17,311 nt of DNA from Pseudomonadota bacterium (GTDB taxonomy: Bacteria; Pseudomonadota; Gammaproteobacteria; Steroidobacterales; Steroidobacteraceae), in assembly GCA_021779875.1 (NCBI GenBank), contig JAJXZV010000230.1, positions 1 through 17,311 of the forward strand, written 5' to 3'. Both the position numbers and the translations under genes were made by a program. Shown in pieces: positions 11,178 to 17,311 of this stretch (position 1 is its first letter; each line of letters opens with the position of its first letter). The notes below the pieces were generated by a model, which saw nothing but the letters and a program-made list of their open reading frames with translations, was not told the origin of the DNA and made no database searches.

Positions 11178-12926
11178 ATGAACGGGGGAAGCGTGGGCGG
11201 CGAACAAAGGCTATCGAGTCGGGCGACGGACGGGTCGACGAGCGCCGGGTCCGCGCAGGCCGCGCCGGCGGCGGAGCGCAGCGGCGGGCGCATTCTCGTC
11301 GATCAGCTGGTCGCACAGGGCGTCACGCACCTCTTCTGCGTGCCCGGCGAGAGCTTCCTGGCTGCGCTCGACGCGCTGCACGATGCGCCCATCGAACTCA
11401 CGGTCTGCCGCCAGGAGGGCGGGGCGGCCATGATGGCCGAAGCCCACGGCAAGCTCACCGGCAGGCCGGGCGTGTGCTTCGTGACCCGCGGCCCGGGCGC
11501 CACCAACGCGAGCCCCGGGGTGCACATCGCGTCGCAGGACTCCACCCCGATGGTGTTGCTGGTGGGGCAGGTGGGACGCGACATGCGCGGCCGCGAAGCC
11601 TTCCAGGAGCTCGATTACCGGGCCGTGTTCGGCACCATGGCGAAGTGGGTCGCGGAGGTCGACGATGCGGCGCGCATCCCGGAGATGCTGGCGCGAGCCT
11701 TTCACGTCGCCGCAGGCGGGCGCCCCGGGCCCGTGGTGCTCGCCTTCCCGGAGGACGTGCTGACCTCGACGGCGGTGTGCGCCGACGCGCCGCCGGTGCG
11801 CATCCCGGACAGCGCGCCGCCGAGCGGCGATCTCGAGGCGCTGGAGGATTTGCTGGCGCAGTCCGAGCGGCCGCTGGTGATCGCCGGCGGCAGCCGCTGG
11901 CCCGTGGACAGCGCCTCGCTCCTGGGTGAGTTCTGCCGGCGACGCGAATTGCCGGTCTGTGTCACCTTTCGGCGCCAGTCCATCCTGCCGGGCAGCCATC
12001 CGAATTACGTGGGCGACGTCGGTATCGGCGCCAATCCGCGGCTGCTCGAGGCCATCCGGGACAGCGATCTGCTGCTGCTCCTCGGCACCCGCTTCTCGGA
12101 GGCCGCGAGCCAGGGGTACACGCTGCTCGACGTGCCCCGGCCGCGGCAGCGCCTGGTGCACGTGCATCCGGGCGCGGAGGAACTGGGCCGGGTGTATCAG
12201 GCGGACCTGGCGCTGCACGCGTCGCCGGCCGCCTTCCTGCGGGCGGCGGAACGATCCCGGCCGCGCGTGCCGGCGCGCGGCGACCATCTCGCGCTCCTGC
12301 GCCGCCGCTATCTCGCCTGGTGCGACGTGCCGACCGAGGTGCCCAGTCCGTTCAATCTCGGCGAGGCGCTCATCGCGCTGCGTGCGCGGCTGCCGGCCGC
12401 GGTGACCATCACCACCGGCGCGGGCAACTATGCCGCCTGGATCAATCGGTTCTTCCAGTTCCGCGAAACCGGCCGGCTGGTCGCCCCGACCAGCGGCTCG
12501 ATGGGCTACGGCGTTCCGGCGGCGGTCGGCGCGCTGCGGCTCGACCCGACGCGCCTGACCATCGCCTTCGCCGGCGACGGCTGCTTCCTCATGAACGGCC
12601 AGGAATTCGCGACCGCGGTGCAGTACGAACTGCCGCTCATCGTGGTGGTCGTGGACAACGGCGCCTACGGGACGATTCGCATGCATCAGGAGCGCCACTA
12701 TCCCGGCCGGGTGATCGGCACCGGGCTGCGCAATCCGGACTTCGCGGCCTATGCGCGCGCGTTCGGCGGGCACGGCGAGCGAGTCGAACGGACGGCGGAT
12801 TTCGTGCCGGCGTTCGAGCGGGCCCGGGCCTCGGGCAAGGCGGCCATCCTGCACTGCCTCACCGACGTCGAGGCCTTGAGCCCGAGCGTGTCGATCGCGG
12901 CGCTGCGCGCGGCCGCCGGGCGTTGA
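11178..12926 (+). CDS. Thiamine-diphosphate-dependent enzyme, acetolactate synthase large-subunit-like
   Basis: This 582-residue enzyme has the three-domain acetolactate synthase/pyruvate oxidase architecture. The N-terminal pyrimidine-binding domain covers about 37-200, with the catalytic glutamate E80 in CRQEGGAA and the GPGATNAS loop. The central domain covers about 215-360, with PLVIAGGSRW and LLLLGTRFSE. The C-terminal pyrophosphate domain covers about 400-560, with GDGCFLMNGQEF at 466-477 ending VVVDN as the Mg/ThDP motif. It condenses or decarboxylates 2-oxo acids. No small regulatory subunit gene is adjacent, so a true branched-chain acetolactate synthase is less likely than a catabolic or uncharacterised carboligase/decarboxylase. 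GTG 11193 has a better ribosome site (GGGGGAA) than ATG 11178, and the first 35 residues are low-complexity, so the start is uncertain. It is monocistronic. Confidence 0.9.
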   Translation: MNGGSVGGEQRLSSRATDGSTSAGSAQAAPAAERSGGRILVDQLVAQGVTHLFCVPGESFLAALDALHDAPIELTVCRQEGGAAMMAEAHGKLTGRPGVCFVTRGPGATNASPGVHIASQDSTPMVLLVGQVGRDMRGREAFQELDYRAVFGTMAKWVAEVDDAARIPEMLARAFHVAAGGRPGPVVLAFPEDVLTSTAVCADAPPVRIPDSAPPSGDLEALEDLLAQSERPLVIAGGSRWPVDSASLLGEFCRRRELPVCVTFRRQSILPGSHPNYVGDVGIGANPRLLEAIRDSDLLLLLGTRFSEAASQGYTLLDVPRPRQRLVHVHPGAEELGRVYQADLALHASPAAFLRAAERSRPRVPARGDHLALLRRRYLAWCDVPTEVPSPFNLGEALIALRARLPAAVTITTGAGNYAAWINRFFQFRETGRLVAPTSGSMGYGVPAAVGALRLDPTRLTIAFAGDGCFLMNGQEFATAVQYELPLIVVVVDNGAYGTIRMHQERHYPGRVIGTGLRNPDFAAYARAFGGHGERVERTADFVPAFERARASGKAAILHCLTDVEALSPSVSIAALRAAAGR

Positions 12927-12930
12927 GGCC

Positions 12931-12961
12931 GCCGCGGCGGACCCGACGGGTCCGCCGCGGC
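12931..12961. terminator. Bidirectional hairpin between convergent genes
   Basis: A perfect 14-bp GC stem (12931-12944 and 12948-12961) with a three-base loop lies 4 bp after the ThDP-enzyme stop and 5 bp before the stop of the convergent SRPBCC gene. Neither strand has a following T-run, so it is a stall or end-protecting structure rather than a textbook terminator. Confidence 0.5.
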
Positions 12962-12966
12962 ATCGA

Positions 12967-13494
12967 TCATTTCGCTTCGAGCATCTTCTTCAGGTTGTCG
13001 AGACCGGACTGGTAGACGCCGTTGACGGTGTCGAGCGCGGTCTTGTCGTTTTCGTTGTCGGCGGGGTGAGCGCCGGTGTTCTTGCGCTTGAAGCTGCCGG
13101 ACCAGGAGACCGTGGAGCGGCCCTTGCCCTTGGACTTGACCACCAGGGTCGAGCTGTAGTCGGAAACCGGCAGCACGCCCTCGAGAATCGAGTAATGGAA
13201 ACTGCGCCCCTTGGAATCGAAGGCCAGCAGCTTCTCCTTGATGGTGCCGCCGTCCTTGAGCGTCAGCAACCGCACCGCGCCGGGCTTGTTGTTCGCGCCG
13301 GCGACGATCTCGTCCTTCGCGACCGCCGGGTGCCAGGTATTCAAGCCGTCGAAGTTCTTCACCGCGTCCCATACCTTCGAGGCCGGCGCATCGATGGTGA
13401 CCGTCCTGATGGTGTGCAGCCGCGGCGCCGCCGCGAGGCTCGCGCCGGAAGCCAGCGTGAACAAACCGAGCATGAATGCTGTGATGGTCTTCAT
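12967..13494 (-). CDS. Secreted SRPBCC (MxaD/polyketide-cyclase-like) protein
   Basis: The 175-residue product starts at ATG 13494 with a signal peptide (MKTITAFMLGLFTLASGASLAAA). A START/SRPBCC helix-grip fold follows, showing VTIDAPASKVWDAVKNFDGLNTWHPAV at about 30-56. The SSTLVVKSKGKGRSTVSWSGSFKRK segment near 120-145 forms the later strands. A hydrophobic cavity for a small ligand is usual for this fold, but no substrate can be assigned. MxaD-like members are periplasmic and often linked to methanol dehydrogenase. No such gene is in the window, so the link is only fold-level. An upstream in-frame ATG at 13542 would place 16 non-hydrophobic residues before the signal and is less likely. 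Confidence 0.85.
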   Translation of the reverse strand: MKTITAFMLGLFTLASGASLAAAPRLHTIRTVTIDAPASKVWDAVKNFDGLNTWHPAVAKDEIVAGANNKPGAVRLLTLKDGGTIKEKLLAFDSKGRSFHYSILEGVLPVSDYSSTLVVKSKGKGRSTVSWSGSFKRKNTGAHPADNENDKTALDTVNGVYQSGLDNLKKMLEAK

Positions 13495-13613
13495 TGTGAT
13501 TGATTCTCGTGAAGTGAAGTGATTGAAGGAAGGCTCGAGCAACTCCCCCGTGCCGACCCCGGACCCGCGACGCCTGCCGGTCGCCGGCCCGAGATGCTGG
13601 CCGCCGGGAGCGC
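13495..13613 (-). other. Short intergenic region between the SRPBCC and RND genes
   Basis: These 119 bp hold the SRPBCC promoter region and the 3' end of the RND gene. A 9-bp inverted repeat (CCGGGAGCG at 13604-13612, CGCTCCCGG at 13624-13632) brackets the RND stop codon, which lies in its loop. No clear -10/-35 pair was found. A direct GAAGT repeat (GTGAAGTGAAGTG) sits upstream of the SRPBCC ATG. Confidence 0.3.
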
Positions 13614-16600
13614 CTATCCCACACGCTCCCGGGGTCCCAAGTCAAGCCGCGGCTGCAGCCAGCGCGCCGCCATGGGCGGGATCAGCAACAGGCTAACCAG
13701 CGTGGACGAGACCAGGCCGCCCAGGATCACCACCGCCATCGGCCCCTCGATCTCGTGCCCCGGCTGATGAAGCTGCAGCGCGACCGGCAGCAGCGCCAGG
13801 CCGGTCAGGAGCGAGGTGAGCAGCACCGGCGTCAGCCGCTCCTCGGCTCCACGCAGCGCCGTCTCGAGGCTCCAGGCCTGGCCTTCGTTCTCCACCAGGT
13901 GGTCGAAGTGCGAAACCAGCAGAATGGTGTTGCGCGCGGCCATGCCGAACAACGCGACGAAGCCCACCATGGAGCCGAGCGTGAGCGTGCCGCCGGTCAG
14001 CGCCACCGCCGCCACGCCGCCGATCAGCGTGCTCGGCAGGGCGACCAGGACCAGCACGACGTGCCGGGACGAGCCGAACGCGATCGCCATGAGCAGCACG
14101 ATCAGCACGAACGCGGCGGCCGAATGCAGCAGCAATTCGCGGGCCGCCGCCGACTGCGTTTCGGCCGCGCCGCCGTACTGCAGGTACACGCCGGGCGGCA
14201 GATCCACCTTCGCGCCGATCGCCCGGCGCGCCGCCCGCGCATAGCCCGCCTGGTCCGATCCGCGCGGCGTCGCGACCACGATCTGCCGGCGAAGCCCGTC
14301 CTGGTGGTCGACCAGGCTGCGCGCCAGCACGGTCTCGACCTTGGCGACCCTCGCGAGCGGCGTGAGGGCGCCGTCGCGCCCGCGCAGCAGCAGTGCACCG
14401 ACCGACTGCGGATCGGCGCCGACGCCGGCGACGCGCAGCACCACCGGCACCGAGCGGTCGGCTTGATTGAGCTGCGAGGCGATGCTGCCGTGAAACGCGG
14501 CGTTGACCATCTGCAGCGCGTCGGACGGCTGCAGCCCGTACGCGGCCAGCCGGTCCGGCAGCAGCTCGATGCGCAATTCGGCCTCGCGCGGCGGCACGAT
14601 CAGGCGCACGTTGCCGCTGTCGGGCAGGTGCTGAAGCACGTCGACGATCCGCGCGCCGACGCGGTCGTCGACGTCGAGATCCGAGCCGATCACGCTGATG
14701 GTGAAGGGCGCCGATTCACCCGACAACGTCTCGCCGATGCGTTCCGCGAGCACCGAGTAGATCTCGACGAGCTGGTTGGGATAGTCGGCGAAGACGTCGC
14801 GTATCGCGGCGTCGATCTCGCCGGCATTGTGCCCTTTGCTCGGGTCGATCTGCACCTCGAACTCGCTCTTGTTGGGCGCATCGGGGTCCTGGCCGTTCTC
14901 CGCCCGTCCGATCTGCTCGGCCACGCTGCGGACGCCGGGAATCGCCATCAGGCCGCGGCTGATCTGCTCGCCGATGCGCGTCGTTTCCTGGAGCGAGACG
15001 CCGGCGCGCAGCGAGGCGTGCGCGATCAGGTAGTTCTCCCGGAAGTCCGGCAGGAGCCGTGCACCGAGCAGCGGCAGCAGCACCACCCCGGCGATGCCGC
15101 TCACCATCAAAATCCCGGCGAGCGCGCGCGGGCGTCCGGCGAGCCACCGGACCGCCCGGCTCTGTCCGCTTTTCAGCCGCCGCAGGAAGCCGGCTTCGTC
15201 GCGCGGCCGGTGGCGCGCCATGCCGATCGCGCAGAGCGCGGGCGTCGCGCTCATCGCCACGAGCAGCGACAGGCCGACTGCGACCAGGAAGGAGATCGAC
15301 AGCGGCCTGAAGAACGACCCCTGCAGGCCCGACATCATCAGGATGGGCAGGAACGCCACCGCCACCGCGGCGGTCGCGTAGAACACCGGACGGCGCACCT
15401 CGAGCGAGGCGTTCAAGAGCAATTCGCGCACGTCGACCTCCAGCGCGGCGTTGCGCCGCCGCCTGAGGATGTTCTCCACGTCGATCACCGCGTCGTCGAC
15501 GACCACGCCGAGCGCCACCACCAGTCCGCCGAGCGTCATGGTGTTGAGGCTCAGGCCCAGCACGTCGAGGATCCAGACCGTGGTGAGCAGCGTGAGCGGA
15601 ATGGCGCTGAAGGAGACCAGGGCGCCGCGCCAGTCGCGCAGGCTCACGAGCAGCAGGCCGACGACCAGCACCGCGCCGATGAGCAGTGAATTGCGCAGCT
15701 TCTCGATGGCGCTCTCGATGAAGCTCGCGGGCCGGAGCAGCGCCGGGTGGTAGATCACGCCCTGGCGCGCGAGCGCCGGCGCCAGCGCATCGAGCCGCTG
15801 CTCGAGCGCGCGGGTGACCTCGAGCGTATTGGCGCCGAACTGGGTGGAGGTCTCGATCAGGATGCCCGGCCGCCCCTCGATGAGCGCATCTCCGAAGCGC
15901 GGTTCGGCGCCGTCACGAATGGTCGCGACGTCGCCGAGGTGCACGGGCAGGCCGGCGCGCGTGGTGACCACGGCCGCCGCGAGAGCGCCCGGCGCGACGC
16001 CCGGCGCCTGGGCCTGGATCACGATGCGCTGGGTGGGCGTCTCGACGTAGCCGCCGCCGATCGAGGCGGTCGCGCGCCGCGCGGCGGCGAGCACGTCCTC
16101 GAGCGTCAGATCGGCGGCGGCGAGCTTGACCGGATCGATCTCGACCTGCCTTTCGCGCACCTCACCGCCGAAGATCTGCGCCTGGGCGACGCCGGGCACC
16201 GAGAGGATCTGCGGCTTCACGATCCACTGCACCAGATCCCGCAGCTCGATCGGCGAGAGCCGGTCGCTGGTGAACCCGAAGTGAACCAGGTATTCCATCG
16301 ACGAGCTGAGCGGCGACAGCAACGGCGGGCCAACGCCGTCCGGCAGCAGGCTCGCCGCCTCGGCGAGCCGCTCGGTGACCACCTGGCGCTGTCGATAGGG
16401 ATCGCCGCCGCGGTTGAACACCACCTGGATCGCCGACAGTCCCTGGCTCGAGGTCGAGCGCACCGTCTTGACGTTCTCCGTGCCGGCCAGCAGTCCCTCG
16501 AGCGGGCGGGTCACCATCGCCTCGACCTGGGTGGCATCGAGCCCCGGCGCCTCGATCTGCACCAGCACGTGCGGCGGCGCGAAATCGGGGAACACGTCGA

Positions 16601-16706
16601 AGCGCGCCTCGCGCAGGGCGGCGGCGCCCAGGATCGCGATCAGGCAGGACAGCGCGGTGAGTATGCGCGGATTGGCGAGCGACGCCCGAACGATGGCGGC
16701 CAACAT
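13614..16706 (-). CDS. RND efflux pump inner-membrane subunit, CusA/CzcA (HME) family
   Basis: This 1030-residue proton-driven transporter forms the inner-membrane part of a tripartite efflux pump. It has twelve membrane segments in the usual plan: one at about 12-32, five at about 338-490 and the rest after 855. Two large periplasmic loops lie at about 33-335 and 550-860. The first loop carries FDVFPDFAPPHVLVQ and the region in membrane segment 4 reads GVVVDDAVIDVENI at about 395-412, typical of the heavy-metal HME group. The methionine cluster of the Cu/Ag pump CusA is not seen in the expected part of the second loop, so the substrate is uncertain. Its start lies 11 bp after the adaptor stop, showing an adaptor-pump operon. 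No outer-membrane factor gene is in the window. Confidence 0.92.
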   Translation of the reverse strand: MLAAIVRASLANPRILTALSCLIAILGAAALREARFDVFPDFAPPHVLVQIEAPGLDATQVEAMVTRPLEGLLAGTENVKTVRSTSSQGLSAIQVVFNRGGDPYRQRQVVTERLAEAASLLPDGVGPPLLSPLSSSMEYLVHFGFTSDRLSPIELRDLVQWIVKPQILSVPGVAQAQIFGGEVRERQVEIDPVKLAAADLTLEDVLAAARRATASIGGGYVETPTQRIVIQAQAPGVAPGALAAAVVTTRAGLPVHLGDVATIRDGAEPRFGDALIEGRPGILIETSTQFGANTLEVTRALEQRLDALAPALARQGVIYHPALLRPASFIESAIEKLRNSLLIGAVLVVGLLLVSLRDWRGALVSFSAIPLTLLTTVWILDVLGLSLNTMTLGGLVVALGVVVDDAVIDVENILRRRRNAALEVDVRELLLNASLEVRRPVFYATAAVAVAFLPILMMSGLQGSFFRPLSISFLVAVGLSLLVAMSATPALCAIGMARHRPRDEAGFLRRLKSGQSRAVRWLAGRPRALAGILMVSGIAGVVLLPLLGARLLPDFRENYLIAHASLRAGVSLQETTRIGEQISRGLMAIPGVRSVAEQIGRAENGQDPDAPNKSEFEVQIDPSKGHNAGEIDAAIRDVFADYPNQLVEIYSVLAERIGETLSGESAPFTISVIGSDLDVDDRVGARIVDVLQHLPDSGNVRLIVPPREAELRIELLPDRLAAYGLQPSDALQMVNAAFHGSIASQLNQADRSVPVVLRVAGVGADPQSVGALLLRGRDGALTPLARVAKVETVLARSLVDHQDGLRRQIVVATPRGSDQAGYARAARRAIGAKVDLPPGVYLQYGGAAETQSAAARELLLHSAAAFVLIVLLMAIAFGSSRHVVLVLVALPSTLIGGVAAVALTGGTLTLGSMVGFVALFGMAARNTILLVSHFDHLVENEGQAWSLETALRGAEERLTPVLLTSLLTGLALLPVALQLHQPGHEIEGPMAVVILGGLVSSTLVSLLLIPPMAARWLQPRLDLGPRERVG

Positions 16707-16717
16707 GCGATGACGCC

Positions 16718-17311
16718 CTAGTCGTCATCGTCGGCTGTGCGATTGCCGACTCCTTGCAGCGACCACAGGACGCCGGCGCCCCGGACCACGATGTCGTCGT
16801 CGTCGTCGACGCCATCGACCAGCCAGCCCTCGCCGTACGGCACCACGAGTTCGATCTTCACCGGCGCGTAACGCATCTGCCGATCGCCGGCTCGCGGGCG
16901 CAGCTGCTTGTAGACGTAGGTTCCCTGCTCGTCGAACAGGAGCGCCGTGCGGGGCAGCACCAGGCCGGCGCGCTCCGAGGTGAGCAGGGCCACCGGCAGG
17001 ATCGCGCCCGGACCGAGTCCCGCCGGCGGATTCTCGACCGAGACCAGCAGGGCGGCGCCCTGCGACTCGCCGGTCTGCCGCAGCGGCCCGAGGACGCGGC
17101 CGGGCACCTGAACGCCGTCCACGTCGAGCACGGCTTTGCGGGGCAGTTCGCCGAAGCTGTGCTGGCCGGACAACTCGGCGCGCACCAGGAGGCCCCCCTC
17201 AGTCAAGGGTTCCACACGATCTTGGTCATACCAAATGCTCTGGCCACAACCATCCACAACGCCCCTGAGATCCAGTGCGTGCGCACCATCGCGCAGGACA
17301 GATCGGTAACC
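16718..17311 (-). CDS. RND efflux periplasmic adaptor (membrane fusion) protein, C-terminal part
   Basis: The frame is open to the window end, giving 197 C-terminal residues. I do not take the GTG at 17257 as a start, because the codons upstream continue with coding-like sequence. It resembles the beta-barrel and membrane-proximal domains of HlyD/CusB-type adaptors: a strand pattern with SVENPPAGLGPGAILPV, a LVLPRTALLFDEQGTYVYK hairpin and APVKIELV. This part docks the pump below the outer-membrane factor. Two poly-aspartate runs are unusual: five D at VDGVDDDDDIVV and a terminal DDDD before the TAG. These acidic patches could bind metal or cap the protein, but this is a guess. The N-terminal half, including lipoyl and helical hairpin, lies beyond the window. 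Confidence 0.88.
   Translation of the reverse strand, partial: GYRSVLRDGAHALDLRGVVDGCGQSIWYDQDRVEPLTEGGLLVRAELSGQHSFGELPRKAVLDVDGVQVPGRVLGPLRQTGESQGAALLVSVENPPAGLGPGAILPVALLTSERAGLVLPRTALLFDEQGTYVYKQLRPRAGDRQMRYAPVKIELVVPYGEGWLVDGVDDDDDIVVRGAGVLWSLQGVGNRTADDDD

Noticed and set aside
11211-12854. Minus-strand open frame opposite the ThDP enzyme
   Set aside because: The sense strand carries clear ThDP motifs, whereas this frame has none and is Arg/His-rich.
13755-15689. Plus-strand open frame opposite the RND gene
   Set aside because: Gln/Arg/His-rich shadow of a well-recognised transporter frame.
16718-17257. Complete 179-residue adaptor starting at GTG 17257
   Set aside because: The frame continues open to the window end with coding-like sequence and the family is much longer, so it is a truncated gene.

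Overview
This is a GC-rich window (about two thirds or more G+C by eye) from a Gram-negative proteobacterium, most likely a gammaproteobacterium or a close beta relative. That placement is an inference from four things: an RND pump with its adaptor, an outer-membrane beta-barrel protein, a C-terminal sorting signal of the JDVT-CTERM type, and the codon usage. I see no rRNA, tRNA, insertion sequence, phage gene or CRISPR array. Every gene looks like ordinary chromosomal content, densely packed.

Layout. (1) 2-1068, plus strand: the 3' end of an osmoprotectant (quaternary amine) ABC transporter operon, with the ATPase C-terminus (CBS-like tail) and a complete permease that starts inside the ATPase stop codon. 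(2) 1114-2091, plus: a membrane fatty-acid-desaturase-superfamily protein with three histidine boxes. Its 3' end overlaps a convergent pair on the minus strand (2073-4433): an MttB-family (non-pyrrolysine) methyltransferase followed 15 bp later by a PhnD-like binding protein without a signal peptide. (3) 4534-9402, minus: an envelope locus. In transcription order it holds a small secreted protein with an Asp-Arg repeat, an outer-membrane barrel protein, a 956-residue CSLREA/beta-helix/DUF11 surface protein ending in a JDVT-CTERM-like signal, and a CPBP glutamic intramembrane protease 1 bp later. The last two look like a substrate and its dedicated processing enzyme, with a strong terminator hairpin between them. 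(4) 9593-11023, minus: the RNA ligase RtcB, divergent from a ThDP-dependent acetolactate-synthase-like enzyme (11178-12926, plus). (5) 12967-13494, minus: a secreted SRPBCC/MxaD-like protein. (6) 13614-17311, minus: a CusA/CzcA-type RND pump and the C-terminal part of its periplasmic adaptor, which runs off the window.

How the genes work together. Region 1-2 can be read as uptake and possible demethylation of a betaine-like compound, but the enzymes' substrates cannot be read from sequence. Region 3 is the most distinctive part: a putative self-contained surface display module with its own protease. Regions 4-6 are mostly housekeeping or accessory enzymes and metal or drug efflux.
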